Below are positions 54,169-64,000 of a DNA stretch of 64,000 bases, piece by piece. A program made the position numbers and the translations under genes. Within the stretch, counting starts at the first letter, position 1, and the number at the start of each line of letters is the position of its first letter. The notes under the pieces were generated by a model, which saw nothing but the letters and a program-made list of their open reading frames with translations, was not told where the DNA came from and made no database searches. The stretch comes from Asterochloris sp. CNOR1. Lineage: Eukaryota; Chlorophyta; Trebouxiophyceae; Trebouxiales; Trebouxiaceae. The stretch spans positions 1 through 64,000 of the forward strand of contig OZ017759.1 of the NCBI GenBank assembly GCA_963969365.1, read 5' to 3'.

Positions 54169-56481
54169 ATGGCTGTCGGCATGATGAACCAGCAGGGACT
54201 GGCATGCAGATGCCGCACGGGCGCGCCAGTGGCCCACAGCAGGATCTATCTGCAAGGGGCCGGGCTCAGGGTGGCAGCCCCCCGGAGCCAGAGGCAGCAG
54301 CGGCGGGTGACCGTCATGAGCGTGAGTGCCCTCAGCACATGCAGCCGATCTCAGCTACATCCTGGTGCAGCCCAGCTTGTGGTGCACGTTTGACCCCAGC
54401 CCACCATCAGTGCAACTGCCTGTGCTTGCAGCACTGTGCAAGTGCACAGGCTGCTGCAGTTTTGGGCGCTGGCATGCAGACGGCAGCATTCAGTGTCATG
54501 CCAGGCCTACATCCTGCGCCATTGCATGTGCGTTGGCAGCAGTCTGCTGCGTGTATCTGCAAAGCGTTGGCGTTGTAGAGTCGAGGTTCGACTAGCATGA
54601 TTGCTCAATGCAGGCTGAGGGCTCACAGGTTGGCGCAGCCTATGCCAAGGCTCTGATTGAGGTTGCTCAGGACAGCAACAGCCTGGAGGACACTCATAAG
54701 GATGTGGACGCCCTGATGTCGCTGCTGAAGGAGAACCCAAAGCTTGCTAGTGAGTTGGAGATCCAGGGAAGGGGCTCCACCACTGGGGTGGTGCACAACA
54801 CGCGTGCACAACCCCATGCTGTGGGGTGGGGAGCAGTGACTGCTGAACACAGCATGCTTCCGCCATCTGGCCGGCAAACACATCTCTTGGCCAGCAGCGG
54901 GAATGTAGAGGAGCAGGGCTGGCAGTGAGCAGGTTCCAGATGCCATCTGCACAGGGGAGTCTTGCAAGAGCATGCAAAGGGCTGGATTGGGAAGCAGTTG
55001 CTGCTGAAGAGAAGTGACAGCTTGCATAGTGGCAGGCTGCCGCACTGCAGAACAGGTCAACCCTGCAAGCAACACCTTTCTGTCCCTCTGAAGAAAGGGG
55101 CACGTGAAGCATGCGCCGTCAATGTGGCCAGTAGCAGCTTGAGTCGTTGCTCGCACCGCTGTGTCCCTTAGCGGCCTCAGGACACCCACACAAGGGGAGC
55201 AGCGTTCACCTGTTGCTGCTTTGGGGCTGTCTGGCTTCTGCCTGCACCCACATGCAGCTAAGCTCCATCGTCCGAACCCTTTCTGTTCTGCACAGCGGGG
55301 TCGGTGCCTCTGCCTACTGTCCTGCACCGCCAAGGCCAAGCCCATCCTGCCCTGCTGGGCAGCCTTCCTGCATTTGCCTGAATTCACTCCCTGGATCCCC
55401 TCGTCAGGCAGCGCCTGGTTGTTGCCATTATCTGGCTGTGCCTGCAGACAGGTCTATTGTGGCCTCCGTTTCTGCAATTCCATGTCCATTCATGTGCATT
55501 GTTTGGTGCTGATTGCCACTTTAATAAACACCCTGCCCGCAGACTTCCTGTACTCCCCAATGACCAGCACGGAGCAGAAGCGCAAGATGGTGGAGAATCT
55601 GGCCAAGGAGGCGCGCCTGAAAAAGAGGACCGTTAATTTTGTCAACCTGCTGATCGACAAGCACCGCGTGGACGCCGTTGAGGACGTCTTTGCTGCCTTT
55701 GAGGAGGAGTACTGTACACTGACAGATACCCAGGTGTGGTTGGTGTCACCTTGGGCCGGGAAAGTGGTTGCTTTTGGCAGTGGCCAGGTGTGGTGACTGG
55801 CTTGTGCGGGCAGGATCGAAGATCTCAGTCTGCTTTCAAACTGCACACTGCATAACACCCAATGTGGGGCTGGGTCAGATCAGAGGGGATAGGCGGCACT
55901 TCAAGGCCAGACACTGCTGGCTTGGCTGGCATGTTGGTGAACAGTGTCACTGAGGGAGGAGGCTGATTGCTATGCATGTTGAGCTAGCTCAGGCACCGCA
56001 ATGATGAATGCTAGAAATTGTGGCTCAAGGTGCATCCAAGCTTCATTGGTAGGCAAGCAGCGCTTGCTCCTGCTGCTGAGCAAGTGGTGTGCAAACATGC
56101 CCCAGCTCGGCAGAGCTCCCCTTGCCCACAGTGGCCATTGTGCAGGTGGCCGCCATCAGCCTGTCCGGATACAGCAGCACGTGCTCCCATGCAATGCAGG
56201 GTCGGCAGCTTGGCCTGCAGCCGAGCACTGTGCTCTTTGGTGTGCAGGTGGCTGTCCTCAGATCTGCAGTTCAGATGGAGCAGGAGCAGCACTTCCTCAT
56301 AGCCAAGAAGCTGCAGGAGCTGACTGGGGCCAAGAACATCAAGCTGAAGCCTGTAATTGACGAGGACCTGATTGCTGGCTTTGTTGTGGAGTACGGCTCT
56401 TCGCAGATCGACATGTCCCTGGCTGGCCAGCTGAATCAGATCACCAATGACCTGGAGGGCAGGGAGGCAGCCCTAGCTTGA
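54169..56481 (+). CDS. ATPD: ATP synthase delta chain, chloroplastic
   Basis: Peripheral-stalk subunit (OSCP equivalent) that ties the CF1 head to CFo in the thylakoid ATP synthase; nuclear-encoded and imported. Four exons (54169-54321, 54614-54749, 55543-55733, 56248-56481) join in frame to 237 residues, the usual precursor length. Exon 1 is a chloroplast transit peptide: no acidic residues, rich in Arg/Gln/Ala, ending RSQRQQRRVTVMS. The mature part begins AEGSQVGAAYAKALIEVAQD, followed by FLYSPMTSTEQKRKMVENLA, KKRTVNFVNLLIDKHRVDAV and the C-terminal domain LTGAKNIKLKPVIDEDLIAG with VEYGSSQIDMSLAGQLNQI. These are all hallmark delta/OSCP segments. It is divergent from LARS. Confidence 0.96.
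56140..56175 (+). repeat. Junction echo of ATPD exon 4 start
   Basis: Intron 3 carries gtgcagGTGGCCGCCATCAG about 100 bp before the true tgtgcagGTGGCTGTCCTCAG at 56248. The match covers the acceptor and about 15 bp of exon. Confidence 0.65.
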
Positions 56482-56700
56482 GCCATAGCAAAACTTGAGG
56501 CGCAGCAGAGGGCCCACACAGAGAGTTTTGAATTCATGCACTTGGACCATTGTTTCCCCCAATGACTGTCCACGCCCCACATGACCGGCAGTAGTGGCAA
56601 AGCGCCTGCCCTCAGCGTTCCGGCTGGAGTCTGTCTGTGGCCTACCCTTTGAGAATGGCTTCAGTCCCCAATCTTATAGATGCCCTTCAGGTGCAAACAC

Positions 56701-56705
56701 TGTAA
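56701..56705 (+). promoter_or_regulatory. Candidate TGTAA polyadenylation signal for ATPD
   Basis: TGTAA located 220 bp after the ATPD stop and about 90 bp before the stop of the convergent coiled-coil gene. Motif match only. Confidence 0.4.
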
Positions 56706-56795
56706 GTTTTATCTCCTTAACCGGAAGGCCCTAGTTTACACAGGGTGTGTGGATGGCACGAGGGGTTTGCAGGCTTCCACAGCTCGAGAGCTTCC

Positions 56796-58830
56796 TCATG
56801 TGTTGATAATAGTAACACCAAGGGCGAGTGCAATGATCACGTACAGGGCATCAACAGCATAAGATGGCGAAGAGCTGAGAAGATCTGCAGCATGAGAGGG
56901 AGCTGTGAGCTCTCAAGCTGCACAAGGGTGCTGCCGGTTGTGAGGTTCCAGGCCCACCTGAGACGACAGCAAAAGTCAGAATGGCTGTGAGAAAGCTGAA
57001 GGCAATGCCCTGAAGAGGGCCCTCTGCTGCCAGGGTTGACCTTGCTGCCTGCGCTGGCCCGGTGTCTTGATCAAGTGCATCCTGCGTGTCCTGCAGCAGC
57101 AAGACCTCCTTGTGCCTCATGCTCCTACTCACTGCCTGCATGACAGGCTTTTGCATGGCTGCACATGTCAAGTGATGAGTGCAATGTAGGGTGTTGTGTG
57201 CATGATGTGGCCAGTCCCCTCTGAATCATATGTACCTGCCACCAACCTGCTGTGCCAGACAGCCTCTTGACCTTCAAGACGCCAACGCCCCCACCAATGA
57301 CCTGCTGGGGAGGCTGGCTCCAACATTTTGCTCTTCCCAGCCAGTGCTGGGCGTGTGACTGGGGACAGCCTCCCCAGCGGTCACAAGCCCAGCGCTGGCT
57401 GGTGGCATACGACTCATGAACAAGCAGCAGCCGGCAGAGACGGTGGCACCAGTCGCAAGCTCAGCGCTGGAGCGACAGCCCCTACCGTCGAGTCTGGTCA
57501 GGCGCCCTGCCCACTGAGTGAGCCCCACCTGTGCAGGGTGGGAAGTAGCCTTGTCGCCGGCCGGCAGCTGCCGCTTGATGCGGTAAAGGCTCTGGAAGAA
57601 GAGCCCCTGCCTGCGCTTGATCGCCATCTTGTCTTCCCATTCCATGAACTCCCTGTCCTCAGCCTACAGCATGACACCAGCTCTTGCAAGGGGCTCTCAT
57701 GTCTGATGTAGCTGTCTGTGGCCCAAAAGGTACATTAGGCCACCGTCCTCAGCCTGCACCAAGACCTGGGCAAATCAGGGGACCTTCCTGCGGCTGCTGT
57801 GATGTAGGAGCAGCTGTCCTTGCCCCTGCATCATTGCAGCAGGTGTCTTGACTGGTTTATTACAGCCCTCCATCTCACGACTTCCTCCTCCTCTGGCTGA
57901 AGCAACCTGCCTTCGGCAGGCTTCTTCATCTGCACCCTTCTAGCAGTCCTGGAACTCAGCATCATAGGCCTGCACCAGCATAGGGTGTAAGGTCCAGGTC
58001 TGAAAAAGATCAGTATCACAGGCAGCAATGACCCCACCGGGCTGCCAGAACGTGAGCTGCAATTGCCTTAGCGCGCCGCTTGCATTGAGCGCAGGGCTGA
58101 CGAGAATCCCAATACCAGGCCATGCTGCTCGCCAACCAGCACATCGCATGCAGGACCATGCGCTTCAGGTGGGCAGGCAGATCCAGCTTTCCACAACATT
58201 GATGCAGGCTGCTGCATCGGCAGCTTGCTTGACATCCAGCAGGGGCACACCTCCATGTGCGCCCGACTCTCCTGCAGCTGCTGCTCAAACTCGTCTGCCA
58301 TCCTGTTGATGTTAGCCTGCAGCACAGAGAGCTGCCTTTCAGGCGGTGCAAGAGCTTCGAGGGACATGTGTGTCCAGGTCAGCATGCTGAGGATCTGGTG
58401 AATCTGCTCTGCCGCGCCACTGCACAGGCAGCAGCTGCCTCCACTCACCGTAGCGCTCTCGAACAGGAGATTGCTGCGGTCCGTGGAGAGCTTGCTCAGC
58501 TCGTCCACCTCAGCTTTGGCCTGCAGCAGAAGGTCACTGCGCCATCGCCCTGCTTTGCAAAGATGAGCCCTGACCCCAGGAGGACTTGCAATCATGTCGC
58601 CTCACCTCTTCTGCAGTCTGGCGCAGCTTGTCCTGCTCACTCTGCACGAAGTCTCTGACCTTCTCCTGGCCAATCTGCAGCCTGATCACATCCACAAGCC
58701 TGTTCTGCACGTCCTGGTCACCAGAGTCGGGCAGGGCTGCCCGGCAGCGTTGCCTCTTCTGGCGAGGCAGCCTTGCCTTGTGGACGGGTAGAAAGGTGGG
58801 ACCAACGGCTGTGTCGTGCAGACTCTGCAT
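56796..58830 (-). CDS. Plastid-targeted-looking coiled-coil protein with two C-terminal membrane helices, unknown function
   Basis: Seven exons (58830-58606, 58520-58449, 58316-58251, 57663-57529, 57301-57247, 57044-56958, 56884-56796) join in frame to 242 residues. The first ~35 residues are basic and rich in Arg/Ala/Pro (ARLPRQKRQRCRAALP), like a chloroplast transit peptide. They are followed by a charged, heptad-like region (RLQIGQEKVRDFVQSEQDKL, KAEVDELSKLSTDRSN, INRMADEFEQQLQESRA), then MEWEDKMAIKRRQGLFFQSL, a Gly-rich VIGGGVGVLK, and two hydrophobic segments, IAFSFLTAILTFAVVS and ALYVIIALALGVTII, ending at TGA 56798-56796. I recall similar uncharacterised plant chloroplast proteins but cannot name a family. 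A 21-bp block at 57970-57949 could be an additional micro-exon. Starts 176 bp after the stop of the Yippee gene on the same strand. Confidence 0.78.
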
Positions 58831-59006
58831 GATCTGGGAGTCTTACAAACACTGAAGTTGTAATATAAAGCCAAGGCAGTGAAACAAAGCTGGTTGTTTG
58901 CGTACAAAGGGCTGGCTGATGGCACATGGGCTCAGCAGGGATATACAAGCAGGCCTGGTACATTCGGCAAACACACACATGCAGCTGCCAGTGTAGGGCA
59001 GCACTC

Positions 59007-60075
59007 TCAGTCTCCATTGAGGTCGTCTCTGTCCAGCTCCAGGAGCTTGCTCATTTCAAGAACATACTTGCCTGCAATACCAGATGCAGGCTTGGTCTAT
59101 GTCGCCAAGCATTGCCAGACACAAGGCAGGTGAGGTCACAACAGCCTTACCTTCTTTATAGCGCTGGGCCTTCTCCTTAGCTGAACAGTAGCGCCAGCCT
59201 AAGAGGGCATTGCAGGAGTTGCAGTACAGGTCTTTCACAGTGTGCAGCCCTGCAGCCAAATCACCAAACCATACTTCATGTGGGCATTGCAGTGGCCACT
59301 CGTTGCCTTAGCATGCTAGACGGTAAAGCTCACACCAAAGCAAGCATCGTCATGATTCCAAATGACCACTTGGGCAGCACACTGTATGCAGCAAGCCATA
59401 AATCAAAGCTCCAGCAATGCTGCTGTGACAGCCTGCCAAAAGCCTTAAACTCCCCACTGCCTAACAAATCAACTCAGTTTGATTGCCAAGCAGCAGCGGT
59501 GCTGGAGGCCCTGCAAAGACCTGGCCTCTGTACTAAGCACCCGCCTCACCGGTTGTCATGAGCCGCTCCTCCTCCTTGCCCAGGTGGACGTTGACACACT
59601 CATCGAGCAAGAATGCCTTTCCAGCCCTGCTGTGGAAGGCCTGCACCAGGGAATGAAGGGGCGCTTGAAAGGCAAGTGGCTTCGCAGCAGGTTCTCTGGG
59701 ACCAGCTTTGCCAGCGTGACCAGTCAACTGATGCCACTTGCTTGACAGGCTGGGTTGGCTGCACATAGCCAGCATGAGCAGCGCTGGCTGGACTGAATCA
59801 GTAGATGATGGCGCCGCCTAAACTTGGGCGAGATGTGTGTCTGTGGGGCTGGATCTCACTGGGGTGCCGCAGCTCAGGGCAGATCTGTGTTAGAGCCTAG
59901 GCCAGGCAGGTAATGATCCCTCCCCTCCATCCTGCAGCCAAATACAGAACAAAGGGCAGCTCACCTTGCTCACTACATCCCTGCTGTCTGCAATGTGAAA
60001 GAGACAGCTGCAGCTGAAGATGGTTGTTTGCTGATCTGCTGAGTGTGCAATGAACTGCCTGAAGAGCCTGCCCAT
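59007..60075 (-). CDS. Yippee-family zinc-binding protein with an altered first zinc motif
   Basis: Yippee/YPEL proteins are small conserved beta-fold proteins with two C-x2-C zinc knuckles, linked to E3 ligase substrate binding and cell-division control in other eukaryotes. Four exons (60075-59965, 59640-59550, 59249-59151, 59071-59007) join in frame to 121 residues, the family length. Seen: MGRLFRQFI at the start, FSCSCLFHIADSRDVVSK, HSRAGKAFLLDECVNVHLG, TTGLHTVKDLYCNSCNALLG (second knuckle intact), WRYCSAKEKAQRYKEGKYVL and a C-terminal LLELDRDDLNGD. In the first knuckle, where C-x2-C is expected, only one residue separates the cysteines (FSCSC). This is read directly in exon 1 and is not near a splice site. 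Tandem with its neighbours on the minus strand. Confidence 0.9.
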
Positions 60076-60349
60076 CGAGCCAGCTGGCAGGGAGGGGAGG
60101 CTGTCAGGCCCTTAATACGCTGCTCGACATGCTGCTGGCCTCTCTCTCGATCTGTCCTTTACTAAGCCATGGCCGGAAACCTCATGAGGGCTGTGAGACA
60201 CTGGTTAATTGATTTTGTAACAACCGGGAGGCTTGCTTGTCAGGACGAGGTTCATTCCAAATATTGTACCAATGCAAATGTGCACTGCAAAAGATGTGAG
60301 TGAATGCTCACAGTAGCCACAGGGGTTGTGCTGCTGCATCTCGGTACAA

Positions 60350-63300
60350 TCAGAGCTGCGCACGAATGCGGTCAAAGTCAGCCTCTGTCAGCTCATAGGC
60401 CCAGTGCAGCAGGGTCTGCCGGATAACTGGTGAGACTGAGGCATCGTTCCAGTGCTTGTTGGCATGGACGACCTTGTTCACCAGGGACTTTTTCCACCTG
60501 CATGATGCAAGCTCCATCTGGGATGGTGTGCACCCTGTGGCAGACAGAACATTCGCATGTGTCTATTCTGCTAGACTTGAGTCTGCTGCAGGGTGCAGGT
60601 GCCTGTCACAATGCAGCCTGTTCATGACAGGCCATCAGCATTGCCATGCAGCATGGGCCGCCCCATGCCAGCCTGGGCAGCCTCCTGGGGGCTGCAGGAG
60701 ATCATGTTTGAGAAAGGCACTTCTCAAGGGTCCAACATCTGTATACCATTTGAGGACCAAAGAAGTCCTGTGTCTTTTGGTGGCCAGAGAGGCCCTGTTA
60801 GTACTGTAGGTATCCTGAAGGGCCAAGAGCTGACAGAGTGCCCCAGTGCTCACCTGCCCTTCTCGCCGGCCACGCCCCTCCACCGCCCAATCTGCCTCTC
60901 GTCATCTGCTGTGCGCCTTCCCTGCAAGAGCCTTTCTTAGTGCACACTCATTGCAAAGAAAACATACGTGTCTGCTCTGTACAACAGGCCAACAGATAGT
61001 ACACAGTGCCAATCTGGCCGCCCAGCAGCCTTGTAGAGGGTCGGTGACCAAAATAGCAGCAACATGCGATTAACGGAGTCCATCTGCACAGGAAACACTC
61101 CTTTGCCCCAAAAGTACAGCCAAAGGCAAGTGCATGGTTGCTCAGACCCTGCATCAAGCTGCAAGAGCAGCTGCCTATTGTTTGGACTCTCAGCAGACTG
61201 TCCGCAGCTCCTGGTGGTCAGCTACCGAGAGCAGCCTCCTGCAGTAATCTTTCAACTCCCAGCAGATAATGTGCACTCCCGCATTTCAGACGCCCAGGCG
61301 GGCCCACTGATGACAATGTACTGACAACAGCACCATGACTGCTGACATCAGTGACACACTGAAGGTTGCAAAACCCAGCAGCCCCACCTGAGACAGGGCA
61401 CGTGATCAGGTGAGGCAGGCAGCCCCACCTGATAGAAGCGGCAGTACCACTGGAACCAACCACGAGGGTCCTGTGCAGTAATCCAGCCAGCCTTCTCCCA
61501 CTGTGCCTGGTTCTGCCCGGATTTCACCTGCACATCCCAGCAAAGAGACTCAGCCTCCACATGTCCTGAGATTCCCACTGCGCCTCATTCTGCACAGATA
61601 ATGTGCACATCCCAGCAAGATGACCCAGGTCTCATGACATTTGGACGCCCCAGCTGCATGTAGCCACTGGCTGACAGCGCCCCCTGGCACCACTTGCCAA
61701 GCCGCCGCTTGACCCTGCTGCACCTCATGGCTGCTGCTGTGTGCCAAATCCGTTTTCCAGGCTCATCTCCAAGTGTGTTGCATGGAGCCTGTTACGTTCA
61801 AGCTGTCTGTACTGTGATCAAGCCTCCTGCTCACAGCAGAAAGCTGCACAGTGTGTGGCATGATCTGCAGCGCTGCACCTTGTATTTGTTGCGGTTGGTG
61901 ACGTATCGTGTCGCTCGATAGAGGTCGGGGTGCAACCCCTCAAACCAGTCCTCCGGGAACTCCTCATGACTGCAGCAACAGGAGGGGCCTGGTGCACAGC
62001 AAAGGGCACGTAGCCGCCTCCAATCCCCAAACCCAATGTGATGCGATAGCAGCGCACAGGCAGCACCCAAAGGCTGTGCTGCATCGTGCTGGCCGCGCAC
62101 CGACAGCAGCGAAGCGCTCGCGCATGCAGCTGTCTCCCAGACAGGCTCAAATGTGTTCCAGAGCACACCTGCCAGACTGCATTGCGCGCTGCTGAATCGG
62201 TGCCAAAATCAGCACGGCATGTGGCTGTGGCATAGTGCAAGTGCACGCAGCCACGTCGTCATCTGGGCTCCCAAACCAGTGGGGCCCAACGTTTGTGCAA
62301 CGTCTGGCTGGTGGCACAGCAAAGAACAGAACAGAGAAGAGAAGAGGTCACCGCTGACCCTGCGCTGAGTACCGCGCAGCATGTGGCTGCGGCACAGCAA
62401 AAAACAGAAAAGGAGAACAGGGTGCATGCAGACAGGGGAAGAAGGCACACATGCACAGCGGAGCCTGAGAAAGCGACTCTACACTTTGGCAGTGTTGGGC
62501 ATACCTGACGTCCACCCCCTGGGGGCTGATGATGCCTCGCCGCCCGCCTGTCGGGTTGAAGTAGATCCTGCAGACAGCGGCGTTTGAGGTTGAGAGACAG
62601 CTGCTGGCTGCACCAGCCCCAGTGGTCAGCTCTATGTGTGCAGGCAAGAGCGCTGCTGGCTGCGGCATGACTGTGCAGCTGTGTGTGTGGCTGCCTTGAA
62701 GTGTTGCCCGTTCCCACTTGAGCCGGGGCCACTCCGTGTGGCTGTGCCCACCCAAATGCAGTGCCCCATGAGGGGCACGGCAGCCCCTACTGCTTGCCAT
62801 GCCATGTGTGCACAAGCAACTTGTTTTGCTAGGTGACCCGTGACCGTGCGAAGGGTCACGCAGGTCAGTGTAACAACATATTGCGTGTTTGCTAAAAAAA
62901 AAAACACGGGATTGTAGACTAACCTTCGGTCAGCATAGGGTGCAACACATGGCTAGCAATGGCAAGTGCTAGGATAAGGGCAGGTAGCTGCAGCTGTGCT
63001 GAACTTGAGGCGGCATTGGCCCTACTAGGATTACCCTCCAAAGCTGCCCGCCTGTATGACTTCTTTTGGCGTCAGAGTCGGCCTGAATTCTGGCACATCC
63101 TCGAAGACGAGCCTGCACAGCACAATACCCGGCTCTCTGGCAGTTCAACAAGCAGCTCTGTTGCTTGGGCTGCAGTCTTGGCATTTCCTGAGAGAATCTG
63201 ATGCAATCTCAACTGCAGGCCACTGCTTAGTGCATGAGCCAGACTGGATGCCTCCTCTGCTAACCAGACTTTGCATTTAGTCCAGCTTGACAACTGCTGT

Positions 63301-64000
63301 GGAAGTCTAGCACAAAATAGCAACACATCTGACCAGTCACCCACCTGCCAAAATTGTCGCGCTCGCCTTCTGAGGGGTCCACAGCGCTCTCCACCACCTG
63401 CTCAGGGTCACTCACTGGCTTGTACTCGGCAGTCTCCTGCAGCAGCGCCACACATGATGAGTGCATGCATCTTGACTGCTGCAGACTGCCATTGGGCTGT
63501 CCAGCATCACACACAGGGCTCCACTCTGTCATCTCTCGCGGCAGGGTTTGTGGGCCAGTACCCCCTCCGTGTGTCCAGCCAGGCTGTCCACACAGGGTTG
63601 TACTCAATTGTGGAGGTCTCCAGCGAATGAATCACACAGCTGCCTTAGAGGACCCTAATGTGGAGGACACAGGCACTAGTTGCTGCAGATCCCTCTTGAC
63701 CTGTCTGCAGGGGCACCCACAAATTGTGCTCTGCATTCAGGAGGCAAGATGAACACCAAATTGCAGCTCGACGAGCCAGCACCCTGCTGCTGTTGCTGCT
63801 TCACACAAGGAGGCAGCCCTTGAGGAAGCAGCTGGGACGGTGAAGTGCTGAGCTGAAGGCATTCTCCAGGCAGTGGCTGCCATGGCAAATGCTGAGCAGG
63901 ACGCCTCTCGCCCCTCCAAAATCACATTACAGCGTGCTTACAGCTGCTTTACTGCAAAAGCCCACCTCCTGGTAGTGTTTGCCGGCAACGGCTTCAGCCT
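60350..64000 (-). CDS. Conserved protein of unknown function, partial at right edge
   Basis: Seven exons are visible and join in frame: >64000-63966, 63436-63345, 62567-62505, 61969-61879, 61527-61429, 60921-60854, 60497-60350. The sequence includes AEAVAGKHYQEETAEYKPVS, IYFNPTGGRRGIISPQGVD, HEEFPEDWFEGLHPDLYRAT, WITAQDPRGWFQWYCRFYQG, RRTADDERQIGRWRGVAGEK and VIRQTLLHWAYELTEADFDR, with the stop at 60352-60350. The Trp-rich core (DPRGWFQWYCRFY, then R-Q-I-x-R-W) is a pattern I know from uncharacterised proteins in fungi, oomycetes and algae. No catalytic function is assigned to it that I know of. The Trp/Arg-rich surface and lack of membrane segments or targeting signal suggest a soluble protein. 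The N-terminus lies outside the window. Confidence 0.82.
61570..61618 (-). repeat. Junction echo of the WFQWYCRFY exon start
   Basis: The true exon (61527 on) is preceded by GCTGGGATGTGCAG and begins GTGAAATCCGGGCAGAACC then AGGCACAGTGGGA. The upstream copy reads GCTGGGATGTGCACATTATC then TGTGCAGAATGAGGCGCAGTGGGA on the minus strand. Confidence 0.75.
62213..62440. repeat. Three-copy degenerate repeat in an intron of the right-edge gene
   Basis: Units share catgtggctgtggca/cagcaaagaacagaa-type sequence near 62219, 62307 and 62380, at spacings of about 75-90 bp. The last two also share agaacagaga/aggagaacag A-rich tails. Confidence 0.6.
63505..63625 (-). repeat. Two junction echoes of the exon starting at 63436
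   Basis: The true exon begins GAGACTGCCGAGTACAAGCC then AGTGAGTG. Minus-strand copies in the upstream intron read GAGACCTCCACAATTGAGTA then CAACCCTGTG (about 63620-63585), and GAGATGACAGAGTGGAGCCC then TGTGTG (about 63538-63510). Confidence 0.7.

Noticed and set aside
62894-62905. A-run as evidence of a retroposed poly(A) tail
   Set aside because: No target-site duplication or processed coding sequence lies upstream; it is an intronic homopolymer.

Overview
This window is one end of a nuclear chromosome of a green alga. It opens with an uninterrupted plant-type telomere array (CCCTAAA on the + strand, bases 1-436), followed by about 100 bp of decayed variants. Everything after that is intron-rich, GC-rich nuclear DNA with GT-AG introns ending in a monotonous tgcag. 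A nuclear gene for the chloroplast ATP synthase delta chain, small UTRs and candidate TGTAA polyadenylation motifs point to a chlorophyte, probably a trebouxiophyte. This is inference; no marker gene fixes the genus.

Layout from the telomere inward: mitochondrial-type enoyl-CoA hydratase (-, 965-3528); chaperonin CCT subunit zeta (-, 3601-11174, 11 exons); an NPC2/ML-domain secreted lipid-binding protein (+, 11442-13054); NatB catalytic subunit NAA20 (+, 14124-16045); an unrecognised disordered Ser/Arg/Pro-rich protein (-, 16762 to about 22 kb); a large LRR/Ala-Pro-rich single-pass membrane protein (-, 22604 to about 31.1 kb); a DUF4379-like zinc-ribbon repeat protein (-, 32597-33768); phosphoglucomutase (+, 33914-41415, 20 exons); a tRNA-Leu(UAA) gene with an abnormal T-loop (+, 41643-41733); cytosolic leucyl-tRNA synthetase (-, 42768-53996, 23 exons); chloroplast ATP synthase delta (+, 54169-56481); a plastid-type coiled-coil membrane protein (-, 56796-58830); a Yippee-family zinc protein (-, 59007-60075); and a conserved protein of unknown function that runs off the right edge (-, 60350->64000). 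For CCT6, ML, NAA20, PGM, LARS, ATPD, Yippee and the coiled-coil gene I rebuilt exon models whose summed lengths stay in frame. The ECH, LRR and disordered genes are only partly resolved.

The genes do not form a pathway: they are housekeeping and surface-protein genes packed very tightly. Three divergent pairs share 145-267 bp between start codons, and one tandem pair (CCT6 then ECH) is separated by only 72 bp. Single-copy core genes start a few hundred bases from the telomere, with no subtelomeric repeat zone.

Two signals stand out. First, introns of nearly every gene carry decayed tandem copies of the neighbouring exon boundary (acceptor plus exon start, or exon end plus donor), here called junction echoes; one echo in the leucyl-tRNA synthetase gene still has an open frame and a good splice donor. 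Second, a tRNA-Leu(UAA) gene next to the leucyl-tRNA synthetase gene folds into a near-perfect cloverleaf only if about 11 extra bases are removed from its T-loop.
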